64,000 nt of DNA from Hyphococcus sp. (GCA_021776415.1 JAJFFY010000046.1:62001-126000), one strand, 5' to 3'; shown: positions 39,353 to 49,604, counted from the stretch's first letter. Numbers and translations: made by a program. Notes: generated from the sequence alone by a model not told the origin.

Positions 39353-40150
39353 GTGAGCACGATGAAACGGGAACCGAAACGAGCCATGCCGCGTGCGAAG
39401 TCGGCGGAGAAAAATGCACGGAGCGCCAAGGCGGGGACACGCAAGCCTTCTCTCGCTCCGACCCGGCGTGAGCGCGTTCAGTCCAAGGAAGATGCGATCA
39501 TCGCCGCTGCGCATAAAAGCCTGACGACACGCGGGTTTGCGAAAACGACGATGTCGGAGATTGCCCGCAAAGCCGGCGTCGCCGAGGGAACGCTCTATCT
39601 TTATTTCAGCAATAAAAATGCTCTGGCGCGCGCGGTTCTGGCGGTGTTTTATAAACGTTTGACCCAGACGGCGAAGACGGGCGTCGCCAAATGCGCAACG
39701 ACCAGAGAAAAACTTGAATTCCTGGCGCGCCATCATCTTGAAAGCATCATCGGCGAGCGCCGTCTTCTTGAGTTGATCGCTAGCGATGTGCGAAATACTG
39801 ACGCCTATGAGGGCAGTGATGTTTACAAGATGAACCGGGAGTATGTCGCAGTGTTTGATGATGTTATGCGCGGTGGCGTCTGGCGGGGCGAGATTGAAGA
39901 CGGCGCCGCGCAATGGATCAAGCGCGATATTTTTTTCGGCAGCCTGGAATATTCGATGCGGACGCTGTTAATGAAAAAACGTTCCAGCAAGAAAGACGTG
40001 GCTGCTGTTGTTGCTGAACTGGTGAAGCTCCTGATGGGCGGCGCGGGCGTGCGCACTGAGCCAATGTCAAATCGCGACCTGACAAAGGCAGTTGAACGGG
40101 TTGACGCCGCGGCGTTACGCCTTGAACGTCTTTCCGCGGTGAAAATGTGA
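39353..40150 (+). CDS. TetR family transcriptional regulator
   Basis: DAIIAAAHKSLTTRGFAKTTMSEIARKAGVAEGTLYLYFSNKNAL. Confidence 0.92.
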   Translation: MSTMKREPKRAMPRAKSAEKNARSAKAGTRKPSLAPTRRERVQSKEDAIIAAAHKSLTTRGFAKTTMSEIARKAGVAEGTLYLYFSNKNALARAVLAVFYKRLTQTAKTGVAKCATTREKLEFLARHHLESIIGERRLLELIASDVRNTDAYEGSDVYKMNREYVAVFDDVMRGGVWRGEIEDGAAQWIKRDIFFGSLEYSMRTLLMKKRSSKKDVAAVVAELVKLLMGGAGVRTEPMSNRDLTKAVERVDAAALRLERLSAVKM

Positions 40151-40159
40151 GCGAATGAT

Positions 40160-41368
40160 ATGACGGCTGTGGACCCAAAAGAACTTCGCGAATTTAGCCA
40201 GGGCGCAGACGCCTGGTTCCGGGATAATGTTCCCGCCGATCCCGGCTTTATGTTGCCGCTTACCTTTATGGAAGTCGGCACGGACCAGCAGTTTAATTTT
40301 CTGCGCGACTGGCAGTGCAAAGTCTGGGAGGCGGGATATCTTGGCGCCGCCTGGCCAAAAGATTATGGCGGCGGCGGCCTCGATCAGTCGTTTCAAAAGG
40401 CGGCAACGGAGGCGATGCGGCGCCACAACGCGCCGATCATGTTGAACGCCATCGGGCTTAACTGGACCGGGCCATTATTGCTCGATATGGGTAGCGAAGA
40501 ACAGAAACAAAATTATATTAAACGAATTCTGTCTGCGGAGGATGTCTGGTGTCAGGGGTTTTCAGAACCTGAAAACGGCTCCGACCTTGGCAATGCACAA
40601 TTGCGCGCGGTGCGCGATGGCGACGACTATGTGTTGAACGGCTCGAAAATCTGGACCACCCACGGCAGTTACGCAAAACATATGATATTACTGGCGCGCA
40701 CGAACTTTGACGCGCCAAACAAATATGCCGGGCTTAGCTTCTTCCTGGCGCCAATGGATGCGGCGGGGATTGAAACGACGCCAATCCGCAAGCTCACAGG
40801 CGAGTTCGGGTTTACGCAAACCTTCTTCACAGATGCGCGTATTCCGGCAGATTGTTTGATGGGTGAGGAGGGCCAGGGTTGGTTGATCGCCATGCGCACT
40901 TTGGAATATGAGCGCGGCGCAAGAGGCGGTCAGGCGGGCGGTTATGTGATCACGCCGCTGGATGCGTTCTCAATCTTGGAACTTGCAAAAAAAGCCCAAC
41001 GCGATGGTGCGCCGGTCATGGATGATCCGGTGATGCGCGATCGGCTGGTCGAGTTTCTGATTGAAGCACAAGGGTTAAAGCTATGCCAGGAGCGCGGCCG
41101 CATAGCGCCGCTCAACACCGATCGGCCGATGGCGTTGTCGCTTACGGGCAAGCTGATGTGGACAGAGTTTGCTCGTCGGCTCAATGAATTTGCGATCACG
41201 CTTCTGGGCGCCAAGGGCGGGTATTATGTTGGCGATGAAAGCGCGGTCGATGACGGATTGTGGACCCGCGGCTATTTGAATGCATTTTCGGCAACCATCG
41301 GCGGCGGCACTTCGGAAATTCAGCGCAATATTATTGGCCAGCATGTGCTTGGGCTTCCCAAAAAGTAA
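40160..41368 (+). CDS. Acyl-CoA dehydrogenase
   Basis: QGFSEPENGSDLGNAQLRAVRDGDDYVLNGSKIWTTHGSYA; GGGTSEIQRNIIGQHVLGLP. Confidence 0.92.
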   Translation: MTAVDPKELREFSQGADAWFRDNVPADPGFMLPLTFMEVGTDQQFNFLRDWQCKVWEAGYLGAAWPKDYGGGGLDQSFQKAATEAMRRHNAPIMLNAIGLNWTGPLLLDMGSEEQKQNYIKRILSAEDVWCQGFSEPENGSDLGNAQLRAVRDGDDYVLNGSKIWTTHGSYAKHMILLARTNFDAPNKYAGLSFFLAPMDAAGIETTPIRKLTGEFGFTQTFFTDARIPADCLMGEEGQGWLIAMRTLEYERGARGGQAGGYVITPLDAFSILELAKKAQRDGAPVMDDPVMRDRLVEFLIEAQGLKLCQERGRIAPLNTDRPMALSLTGKLMWTEFARRLNEFAITLLGAKGGYYVGDESAVDDGLWTRGYLNAFSATIGGGTSEIQRNIIGQHVLGLPKK

Positions 41369-41389
41369 CCATTTGTTCGGAACGACATC

Positions 41390-42511
41390 ATGGAAAATCT
41401 TGGCCGCTTAGGCTTCAGCGAAGAACAGGCAGATCTTTTAGAGGTCGCGACCAATTTTTGTCGCGACAAGTCTCCGATCGATAAAGTCCGTAAATTGATT
41501 GAGAGCGACAGCGGATTTAACCCGGAGGTCTGGAAGGATATTGTCGGACTGGGTTGGCTGAGGATTGCCATCCCGGAGGAATATGGCGGCGTTGGTCTCA
41601 GCCTTGGCGAGGCGGCGCCGGTGATGGAGCAACTCGGCCGTTTCATGCTGGCGAGCCCGTTTTTGTCAACGACGCTGGCTGCGCAGGCAGTGTTGGCTGG
41701 CGGCACGGAAGAGCAGAAGCAGCACCTGTTGCCGAAGATTGTTGAGGGCGCGATTGCAACGCTTGCGCTCACCGAGGACAGTGGCGATTGGGACCTTTCA
41801 CAAATAAGCGCCCGTGCGGAAAAGGACGGCGATGAAATTGTCCTTTCAGGCAAGAAGCTGTTTGTCTGCGACGCTGTATCGGCGCATTGGTTCATTGTCT
41901 CGGTCAGTATGGATCATAAACCAGCACTGGTCCTGGTTGACCGCAAGCAGCTGCCGGAAGGCGCATTGCGCCGCGAGACAATTATTGATGAAACCAAGCG
42001 CTCTTATGCGCTGACTTTGGACGGCATTCGGGTGAATGTGAGCGCTATGTTTGATCCGCATAAGGTGCGATCAGCGCTCAGCCATATTCACCTTACCGCC
42101 AATCTTCTCGCTGCCGCAGAAATGGTCGGCGCTACGCAAGCGGTGATCGATTACACCATCGACTATCTCACAACGCGCAAGCAATTTGGCAGATTGATCG
42201 GTTCCTATCAGGCGCTGAAACATCCGACGGTCGATGCCTTTATGGGATATGAGCAAGCCCGCTCGCATCTTTATAGCGCCGCGCACTGCTTCAACGAGCA
42301 GGGAACCGGCGAAGTTGCAACGCGAATGGCGAAAGCGGAAGCAGACAAGGCGCTGTCTTATGCCGCCGATCGGTCAATACAATTCCATGGCGGTTTCGGC
42401 TTTACCTATGATTGCGATGCACAGCTCTATCGTCGTCGCGCGATCTGGCACGCTTCGCAATTTGGCGATGCGGCTTACCATCGCAAAAAGCTGGCCGAGC
42501 TTTTGTTATAA
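41390..42511 (+). CDS. Acyl-CoA dehydrogenase
   Basis: AIPEEYGGVGLSLGEAAPVMEQLGR; SIQFHGGFGFTYDCDAQLYRRRA. Confidence 0.9.
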   Translation: MENLGRLGFSEEQADLLEVATNFCRDKSPIDKVRKLIESDSGFNPEVWKDIVGLGWLRIAIPEEYGGVGLSLGEAAPVMEQLGRFMLASPFLSTTLAAQAVLAGGTEEQKQHLLPKIVEGAIATLALTEDSGDWDLSQISARAEKDGDEIVLSGKKLFVCDAVSAHWFIVSVSMDHKPALVLVDRKQLPEGALRRETIIDETKRSYALTLDGIRVNVSAMFDPHKVRSALSHIHLTANLLAAAEMVGATQAVIDYTIDYLTTRKQFGRLIGSYQALKHPTVDAFMGYEQARSHLYSAAHCFNEQGTGEVATRMAKAEADKALSYAADRSIQFHGGFGFTYDCDAQLYRRRAIWHASQFGDAAYHRKKLAELLL

Positions 42512-42517
42512 ACGCCG

Positions 42518-43603
42518 TTACCTGAATTTCGCCTTTTCGCGAATTCTGTCTGCAAAATGGATCGCCGCGGCGACGGCGGCATAGTGTTCGCGTTGGATTT
42601 CCTCTCCGACATCAACGCTTGCGAAAATCGCCCTGACCGAAGGCGGATCGGACTGGATCGGCACCCCGGCGACGGCGGCGATCTCGCGAATTCGCGCGGC
42701 CAATTCATCGGCGCCCTTGGCGATACAAATCGGCGCCGCCCCAGCTTCTCGATCCCATGCCAGCGCCACGGCATAATGCGTCGGGTTGACGATCACCACA
42801 GTGGCGTTCGGCACGTCATGCAACATTTTATTTTGGCTGATGGCTTGCGCGCGTTCGCGGCGGTTTTGTTTCATGGTCGGGTCGCCGTCGTTTTCCTTGC
42901 TTTCCTTTTTTGCATCCTCATGGGTCATGCGCAGACGCTTTGCGTGTTGAAGCCGGCTCCAGGGAAGATCGATCGCCGCAAGGCCGACGGAAAATATAAC
43001 GACAATGCCGGAAAAGAGCGTCACCTCCTCCAGCAATCGCCCCGGCAGCGCCGTCGCCGGCATTAATACATCCGCCGGCAAGGTTGAGAACCGTTGCATG
43101 AAGAAGGCGCCAAACAGGGTAAAGATCACCAGCAACTTCGTGCTGCTCTTTGCAAATTCGGCGAGCCCCTGGGGGCCATATTTTTTCTTGGCGTTCGACG
43201 TCAGTGAAAGCCTGGAAAATTTTGGATTTATTTTCGACGGTGCAAAGGTGATGGCGCGCTGTGCGACCAATGACAAAAGAGAGGCGAATGCCGGCAGCAA
43301 GAAAAACAACGACACGGCGTTCATTGTTTTCCCCCATAGCGATTGGATAAAGACACCGTCGGATGCGGTGAGAGCTTGCTCAGTAATTGCAGCCGGGTGT
43401 TGCAGCAATGTCGACAACACGCTCGCCAGTCCGGTGATCGCACCGCCAGCGAGGATAATGGCGAGATAAAGACCGATATAGCTGGCGGCGGAGTTTAACT
43501 CTTTGGACTGAGAGACATCGCCCTCGCGCCGCGCCTTTTCTAGGCGCGCGGGGCTCGCATCTTGCGACTTTTCCTGGCCGTCGTCTTTTTCGCCGTCGCT
43601 CAT
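42518..43603 (-). CDS. flhB: Flagellar biosynthesis protein FlhB
   Basis: EKSQDASPARLEKARREGDVSQSKEL; NPTHYAVALAWD autocleavage motif. Confidence 0.96.
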   Translation of the reverse strand: MSDGEKDDGQEKSQDASPARLEKARREGDVSQSKELNSAASYIGLYLAIILAGGAITGLASVLSTLLQHPAAITEQALTASDGVFIQSLWGKTMNAVSLFFLLPAFASLLSLVAQRAITFAPSKINPKFSRLSLTSNAKKKYGPQGLAEFAKSSTKLLVIFTLFGAFFMQRFSTLPADVLMPATALPGRLLEEVTLFSGIVVIFSVGLAAIDLPWSRLQHAKRLRMTHEDAKKESKENDGDPTMKQNRRERAQAISQNKMLHDVPNATVVIVNPTHYAVALAWDREAGAAPICIAKGADELAARIREIAAVAGVPIQSDPPSVRAIFASVDVGEEIQREHYAAVAAAIHFADRIREKAKFR

Positions 43604-44391
43604 AGGGCCCCCGCTAGGAAATCAAGCAACACTCGTTCAAACCCGCCAAGCCAGCTGTTAAGAATGACCGGGGCGGCGACGGCGAAAAGCGCGAAACCAG
43701 CTAGCGTTATTGCCGGTGCGCCGATAAACGCGGCCATCAATTGGGGCATGGCGCGGTTCGCGGCGGCGAGCGCCATGGTGTAGACAAAGCCGAGCACGAT
43801 AAACGGCGAGGCGAGGGTGAGTGATTTTGTCAGCGCCGCCGCGACGCGTTGCGTTGTCCATTCGGCGGTCTCACCGGCGCCCGGAAAAACCCCAAACGGA
43901 AAAACATCATAGGCCTCGCCAAGCGCGCGGGCGAGGTGGAAATGGATGCCGGCGCTGACCGCGAGCGTGACGCCGGCCATCACCAGGATGGCGGTGAAGG
44001 GCGATTCTGAATCGAAGCCGATATTCGGGCCGAAAAGTTGAGAAAGCGACAAATGCTGTGCGATCATCGCGCCGGCGATCTGCAGGGTAAAGACCAGTAT
44101 TCGCAGTGCAAAACCGATAAGCAGGCCGACCAAAGCTTCGGCTGTGTAGATTTCGACGATATCGGCGAGCGTTGCGATCTCTGTGCCCCGCGCATCCTCA
44201 TAGACCATTGGCGCGAGGACGATTGTAAACGCAATCGCGATGGTAAGGCGCACGCGAACCGGTATTGCGCGCTCGCCAATGCCGGGCGCAAAAAATGCTA
44301 TCGCCGAGATGCGCATGAAGATCGCGCCGAGAGCAAATATGGCAGGCGCCGCGTCCTCGACCACGGGCGCAAAATATTGAAGCCCCATCAT
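43600..44391 (-). CDS. fliR: Flagellar biosynthetic protein FliR
   Basis: FMRISAIAFFAPGIGERAIPVRVRLTIAIAFTIVLAP; located between flhA and flhB. Confidence 0.93.
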   Translation of the reverse strand: MMGLQYFAPVVEDAAPAIFALGAIFMRISAIAFFAPGIGERAIPVRVRLTIAIAFTIVLAPMVYEDARGTEIATLADIVEIYTAEALVGLLIGFALRILVFTLQIAGAMIAQHLSLSQLFGPNIGFDSESPFTAILVMAGVTLAVSAGIHFHLARALGEAYDVFPFGVFPGAGETAEWTTQRVAAALTKSLTLASPFIVLGFVYTMALAAANRAMPQLMAAFIGAPAITLAGFALFAVAAPVILNSWLGGFERVLLDFLAGAL

Positions 44392-44396
44392 ATAGG

Positions 44397-46484
44397 TTAT
44401 GCAACGCCGATAAGCGTTGGTTTAACGGTCGGGTCAATCTCTTCATAGGAGATGACCGGATTGCGAATTTTCTTTGCATGCAGGACCGTGCGGATAAACT
44501 TGCGCCGTTTGGCGGAGCTGACGACGGCGGGAAACAAGCTTTGCTTGGCGGCTTTATTGATCTGTGCAAGGACAGCCTGGGCGAAACGGTTGAATTCTTC
44601 CGGCGGCAGCGAAATATCGCTATGGTTTGTCTCGCTTACAGTTTCATGTTCGGTAAAAATTTCTTCCCAGTCGGCGCCGATTTGGATTAAGGGCAGATTT
44701 CCGTCACCGTCCTGGATTTTCGACACAAATTGCCGGGCAATGCGTTGGCGAACATATTCGTTGACGTCTTCCGGGCTGGCGAACATCGCGCGCCCGTCGG
44801 CAATCGCCTCCAAAACAACCGGCAGGTTTTTCACCGGCACCATTTCATCGAGCAGGAGGCGGATTACCGACTGCACGAATTCAACCGGGATTTTGTCGGG
44901 CACGAATTCGTCGATCAGTTGGCGGTTGGCTGCTGCGCGGTCGGGATCGGTTGTTTTTGAAAACTCATCGAAGATCCGCCGGATCGAACGGCGGGTCGCA
45001 AGCCGCGCGAAATTCTGTTTGATGGTTTCCAGAAGGTGCGTCGAGATAACCTCGGCCGGATCGACTACCGCCAGCCCCATCGCCTGCGCATTATCGCGCT
45101 CGGATTTTTCTATCCATCGCGCCGGCGCATGATAGACCGGCTCTTGCGTATCCTTGCCGGGAAAGGGCAGCGCGTCGATATCATCGGCGATGACCAGGAC
45201 GCGGTCGGAATAGAGCATGCCCTTTGCCGCGATCACGCCCTGAACCTTTATCAGATATTCGTTGGGCGCCAGATTGAGATTATCGGTCAACCGGATCGGC
45301 GAGATAATGAAACCAAATTCGCTGGCAATATAGTGGCGGATTTTAACGATGCGCGGCTCCAGCCCATGGACATTGTCAAGCGCCAGCGGGATGAGATCAC
45401 CGGCAAATTCCAGATGGATTTCATCGACGTCGAGAAGGTCGCCAAGCGGTTTTTGTTTATCAACCGGTTTTATCTCCGGCGCCTGTTGCGCTTCTGCTTT
45501 TGCTTTTTCCTGTCCCTGATAGACCCGGTAGGCGCCGGCGAGAAATATCGATGCGCCAAGGAAAAACGGAGTAAACGGAAGCCCCGGCAGAAATGCGAAG
45601 GCCGAAAGGATGACGCCGACGGTGCCTAGCGCTAACGGGTTTGTGCCGAGCTGCATTAACATCGCCTTATCGGCGGAGCCAATGACCCCGCCTTTCGACA
45701 GCAGCAGTGCAGAGGCAATTGAAATAATCACAGCCGGGATCTGTGTGACCAGCCCGTCGCCAACTGTAAGGATTGAATATGTCGCCACCGCCTCCTGCAT
45801 CGATAGCCCGTGAACGCTGAGACCCATGCCGAGCCCGACAACAAGGTTGAGCAGCGTAATCATCAGACCGGCGATGGCGTCGCCTTTGACAAACTTTGAT
45901 GCGCCGTCGAGCGAGCCGAAAAATGTTGTTTCATCCTGCTCGATACGGCGGCGTTCTTTCGCCTCGTCATGGCTGATGGCGCCGGCCGCAACATCGCTGT
46001 CAATCGCCAGCTGTTTGCCGGGCATGCCATCAAGGGCAAAACGCGCGCCGACCTCGGCCATGCGCCCGGCGCCTTTGGTGATGACCAAAAAATTGACAAT
46101 CAGAAGGACGCCAAAAACCACCATGCCGAGCAGGATGTTCCCGCCCATAACGAACATCGCAAACCCATGGATGACGCTGCCCGCTGCATCCGGCCCGGTG
46201 TGGCCCTGGCTGATGATCAGTTTCGTTGATGAGACGTTGAGCGACAGGCGCAAAATCAATGAAGCCAGAAGCACAGTCGGGAATGCGGAGAAGTCGAGCG
46301 GGCGTTCGGAAAATAATGTGATAGTGAAAATCAGGATTGCCAGCGCGAACGACATCGTCAGCCCGATGTCAACCACCACCGCCGGCACCGGCACGACCAT
46401 CATCACAATGATCGACATCAGGACGAGCGCAAGCAAGACAGTCGCCTGTCCCGGGATGTTAAAGCTTAGTATACGGTCCATCAT
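44397..46484 (-). CDS. flhA: Flagellar biosynthesis protein FlhA
   Basis: FSAFPTVLLASLILRLSLNVSSTKLI; GVLLIVNFLVITKGAGRMAEVGARFALDGMPGKQLAIDSD. Confidence 0.97.
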   Translation of the reverse strand: MMDRILSFNIPGQATVLLALVLMSIIVMMVVPVPAVVVDIGLTMSFALAILIFTITLFSERPLDFSAFPTVLLASLILRLSLNVSSTKLIISQGHTGPDAAGSVIHGFAMFVMGGNILLGMVVFGVLLIVNFLVITKGAGRMAEVGARFALDGMPGKQLAIDSDVAAGAISHDEAKERRRIEQDETTFFGSLDGASKFVKGDAIAGLMITLLNLVVGLGMGLSVHGLSMQEAVATYSILTVGDGLVTQIPAVIISIASALLLSKGGVIGSADKAMLMQLGTNPLALGTVGVILSAFAFLPGLPFTPFFLGASIFLAGAYRVYQGQEKAKAEAQQAPEIKPVDKQKPLGDLLDVDEIHLEFAGDLIPLALDNVHGLEPRIVKIRHYIASEFGFIISPIRLTDNLNLAPNEYLIKVQGVIAAKGMLYSDRVLVIADDIDALPFPGKDTQEPVYHAPARWIEKSERDNAQAMGLAVVDPAEVISTHLLETIKQNFARLATRRSIRRIFDEFSKTTDPDRAAANRQLIDEFVPDKIPVEFVQSVIRLLLDEMVPVKNLPVVLEAIADGRAMFASPEDVNEYVRQRIARQFVSKIQDGDGNLPLIQIGADWEEIFTEHETVSETNHSDISLPPEEFNRFAQAVLAQINKAAKQSLFPAVVSSAKRRKFIRTVLHAKKIRNPVISYEEIDPTVKPTLIGVA

Positions 46485-46503
46485 GAGTGCTTTCTGGGTC
46501 CGG

Positions 46504-46770
46504 TTAGACGCCAGCGATCACGGACAACACCGTGTCGTTAAAGAGGCGGACCAGAATGCGCGCCATATATCCGGCGCACATCCAGAAAACCAACACCATG
46601 ACGAATAGTTTGGGCGCAAAAGTCAGGGTTAATTCCTGTATCGAAGTCAGCGCCTGAAATAGCCCGACGACAATGCCGACAACCAGTGCGGCGCCGATCA
46701 TCGGCGCGCCCATCCACAGGCCGGCCCACAAAAATTCCTGTAAGAGTGCAACAATATCGCTTTCGTTCAT
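46504..46770 (-). CDS. fliQ: Flagellar biosynthetic protein FliQ
   Basis: APMIGAALVVGIVVGLFQALTSIQELTLTFAPK. Confidence 0.95.
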   Translation of the reverse strand: MNESDIVALLQEFLWAGLWMGAPMIGAALVVGIVVGLFQALTSIQELTLTFAPKLFVMVLVFWMCAGYMARILVRLFNDTVLSVIAGV

Positions 46771-46784
46771 TTCAGTCCCGAGGG

Positions 46785-47105
46785 TTAAACCGGCATACGG
46801 ATCAATTCTTGGTAGGCTTCAACAACTTTGTCGCGCACCGTGACGGCGGTCTCGACAGCCAGTTCCGCCGCCGCCATGGCTTGCACGACGGAGTGGGGAT
46901 CGGCGTTGCCGGTCAGCAGGGCTTGTCCGGCCTGTTCGCCCTGGGCGACGGTTTTTGCGAGGTTGTGGACGGCTTCAAAGGCGGGGTTTTGTTTGACCTC
47001 GCCCGCTTGCGGCGCTGGCGTCGCCATTGGGCCGGCGCCCGCGCCAGTTAACACCGTCTTGGCGAGATTATAGTTTTGCGTGGCTTGAAATGCTGCAAGT
47101 TTCAT
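46785..47105 (-). CDS. fliE: Flagellar hook-basal body complex protein FliE
   Basis: C-terminal MAAAELAVETAVTVRDKVVEAYQELIRMPV. Confidence 0.9.
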   Translation of the reverse strand: MKLAAFQATQNYNLAKTVLTGAGAGPMATPAPQAGEVKQNPAFEAVHNLAKTVAQGEQAGQALLTGNADPHSVVQAMAAAELAVETAVTVRDKVVEAYQELIRMPV

Positions 47106-47117
47106 GGCTGACCTTCC

Positions 47118-47510
47118 TTATCGGTTCAAAATATCGAGCAGCGATGCGTACATTTCCCGCGCCTGCCGGAGGACCTGAAGGCCGGCGTCATAAGACCGCG
47201 TTGCCTCACGCGCGTCGGCAAATTCGGTCATGACACTGACATTAGACATCGTCACATATCCCTCCTCATCGGCGAACGGGTGGGATGGGTCAAAAACCCT
47301 CTCGCGCGGCGCCGGATCAAGATATTGCCGGCCAATCTCCACTCGGCTTTCACCAGTCGCCCGATCATAGACGGTATTGAATGTGACCAGCTTGCGCTGA
47401 TAGCCATGGGTGTCGACATTGGCGATATTTTCGCTGACGACCTGCATACGTTGGGCTTGCACCTGCATTCCGGAAACGGCGAGGGCAGAAATTTTTTCAA
47501 ACGGATTCAT
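47118..47510 (-). CDS. flgC: Flagellar basal-body rod protein FlgC
   Basis: SALAVSGMQVQAQRMQVVSENIANVDT; EEGYVTMSNVSVMTEFADAREATRSYDAGLQVLRQAREM. Confidence 0.95.
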   Translation of the reverse strand: MNPFEKISALAVSGMQVQAQRMQVVSENIANVDTHGYQRKLVTFNTVYDRATGESRVEIGRQYLDPAPRERVFDPSHPFADEEGYVTMSNVSVMTEFADAREATRSYDAGLQVLRQAREMYASLLDILNR

Positions 47511-47518
47511 GATTGCCC

Positions 47519-47863
47519 CTATCGCCGACCGAGACTGGTGCGCAGCATCGTCATCGCTTTTGAGTAGATCGCCATGGCCGTTTCATGATCGCGGAGCGTA
47601 CCTGCGCTGCGCGCCATCTGGTCTTCCAGCGATACGGTGTTGCCATTTGGCGAGGGATCGCCCGTGGTGATGCGCTCGGCCCTGAAGTCGACCTCGCCGG
47701 TCCGTTGCGCGCGCGCAAAAGCGTCGCTGAAAGGCTCTAGGTCTTTCGCCTTGAAACCGGGCGTATCGGAATTGGCTATGTTTTCCGCGAGGACGGAATG
47801 ACGCTGGGCGGCGTGGCGCGCCATCGCCGATGCGATATCAAGGATGTTGAGATTTTGAAGCAT
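47519..47863 (-). CDS. flgB: Flagellar basal-body rod protein FlgB
   Basis: AARHAAQRHSVLAENIANSDTPGFKAKDL; start refined to 47863. Confidence 0.93.
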   Translation of the reverse strand: MLQNLNILDIASAMARHAAQRHSVLAENIANSDTPGFKAKDLEPFSDAFARAQRTGEVDFRAERITTGDPSPNGNTVSLEDQMARSAGTLRDHETAMAIYSKAMTMLRTSLGRR

Positions 47864-47959
47864 GAGCAGCGCCTCGCATTCATAGTTTGCTAAGCATAAC
47901 TGCACGTATAAGTTGAATTAAGTATTAATTACTCGTTTTAGTAAAAATGTTTGCGCATG

Positions 47960-48811
47960 CTACCCGCGCGAGCGCGCATTCGACAGGATCAGATTGATAG
48001 TCTGGGCGCCGCCGGAAGGCGGGGCTGACAAGATGCTGAGGGCGGCCATGCCCGGGGTTGATGCGCTTGGCCCGTTCTCGATTTCCTTGCGCAGGAAGAA
48101 CTGCTGCAAGGCGTTCTCAACCGCCTCAGGGTCGGAAAAGATCGACGGCGCGTTCGATCCAAAAATCGCTTCGGCCTTGCGCATAAAAATATCGCGTTGC
48201 TGATCGATATCCACGGAGCCAATGGATGTGGGTAATCCGAGAGCTGTCTCCATGACCGTGCGCAAGGGTCGCTGGCCCATGATCTGCAACCATTTCACCC
48301 TGTCCGGCGAAGAATTTTCCGCGATACGTTCAATCTCTCGCCGAAAGTTCATGGCCAGGCGAATGTCTGTATCTACTTCGCCGACGCGTTCTTCGAATGT
48401 GCGATCTACATATTGAGTTGCAATTTCCTCGCGGAAGGCAGAGAGCAAAATACGCGGGCCGGCAAAATTGCCATAGCCGAAACGCTCGGAAAAATCGCGC
48501 CAGCGCTGGTCGTTGATGCGATTGGCGAAGGCGTTGCTGTCTTCCGTGCCTTCTTCGAGGATGCGTCGGATCAGAGCTTTTTTATCGATCTCATCTGAAA
48601 GCCCAAAGGCGCCGAGCGCGACCGTCAGCAACCGGCGGTCAGTAACGAGATCTGCTGCGGTCGCAGCGCTGGAAATGTTTTCTTTGAAATAGTCGACATT
48701 GCGAAAAGTTGTGGCGTCATTGGTGAAAATTTCTCTCTGGCGTACTTCCGTCTGGTTGAATACGCGCCAGCCGAGAAAACCGGTAAGCGGAATGGCGGGC
48801 GTAAAGCTCAT
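47960..48811 (-). CDS. DUF1217 family (flagellar-associated) protein
   Basis: FNQTEVRQREIFTNDATTFRNVDYFKENISSAATAADLVTDRRLLTVALGAFGLSDEI. Confidence 0.85.
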   Translation of the reverse strand: MSFTPAIPLTGFLGWRVFNQTEVRQREIFTNDATTFRNVDYFKENISSAATAADLVTDRRLLTVALGAFGLSDEIDKKALIRRILEEGTEDSNAFANRINDQRWRDFSERFGYGNFAGPRILLSAFREEIATQYVDRTFEERVGEVDTDIRLAMNFRREIERIAENSSPDRVKWLQIMGQRPLRTVMETALGLPTSIGSVDIDQQRDIFMRKAEAIFGSNAPSIFSDPEAVENALQQFFLRKEIENGPSASTPGMAALSILSAPPSGGAQTINLILSNARSRG

Positions 48812-49215
48812 GGCGCGCCTCCGCGCCGGGCAAGCATCGCCCTTTCGACAGGGAAGAGTTTTCTGAGCGCGCGCATGACAAGAAAAAACTTTTCCTCGCC
48901 GGCGGCTCTTCGTGCGCGATCCAGCTCTTGCGCGGAATGGCCAGTAAAAATTTCAGACAGCTGGTCAATCCCGTCTCTGACCTGACGCATCGCCTCGTCA
49001 GGCTCAGCCTGACCGGCCATCGCCAGCTGCGCAATATAATATATCCGCGTCAGCGGCGTGTTGGCCTCTTGGGGGGAAAGCGCGTCTCGGCTGCGCAGGA
49101 TGGAAACATTGCTTGAGCGCACCCGGATCCGCGCCGCACGATCGCCGTTCTGCAACAACACGCCGTTGACGAGAACTTTTTCGTGGGGTTTGAGTTTCAG
49201 CACAAGCCCGGTCAT
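48808..49215 (-). CDS. flbT: Flagellar biosynthesis repressor FlbT
   Basis: LVLKLKPHEKVLVNGVLLQNGDRAARIRVRSSNVSILRSRDAL; next to flaF and flagellin. Confidence 0.93.
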   Translation of the reverse strand: MTGLVLKLKPHEKVLVNGVLLQNGDRAARIRVRSSNVSILRSRDALSPQEANTPLTRIYYIAQLAMAGQAEPDEAMRQVRDGIDQLSEIFTGHSAQELDRARRAAGEEKFFLVMRALRKLFPVERAMLARRGGAP

Positions 49216-49220
49216 GGAAC

Positions 49221-49604
49221 CTACTCACTCGCAGAGGCGTTAAGGCCGGTCATCACATTACGATTGATTTCAATCAACGGTTCGGCGGAAAGGCTGGCGT
49301 CGCCGCTCAATAATCTTTTTGTATGATGTTGAGTGAACTCGAACAAATAGAAAAGTTGTCCTCGCAAGGACGCGGGCAGGGCGTTTTCGCTACTGGATAC
49401 ATCGGCGCCAATGGTTGTCCAAAGCTCAAGGTTCTGGCTGAGCGCGTCAATATAAGATGAGTGGTTGTTTGATCTGTTTTCTTCAGCGGTTGCGAGCGCG
49501 CTGGTTAGTCTCATAAACAAATGATACTCGACGCTGCGCGGCGTGCCGGTCGATTTTGCCGAAGTCTCATAAGCGCGGCGCGCCATGCTCGTATTTCCTG
49601 CCAT
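49221..49604 (-). CDS. flaF: Flagellar biosynthesis regulator FlaF
   Basis: ARRAYETSAKSTGTPRSVEYHLFMRLTSAL; NLELWTTIGADVSSSENALPASLRGQLFYLFEFTQHH. Confidence 0.93.
   Translation of the reverse strand: MAGNTSMARRAYETSAKSTGTPRSVEYHLFMRLTSALATAEENRSNNHSSYIDALSQNLELWTTIGADVSSSENALPASLRGQLFYLFEFTQHHTKRLLSGDASLSAEPLIEINRNVMTGLNASASE

Noticed and set aside
45826-46608. 260 aa plus-strand ORF opposite flhA/fliQ
   Set aside because: Antisense shadow; both sense genes are clearly conserved.
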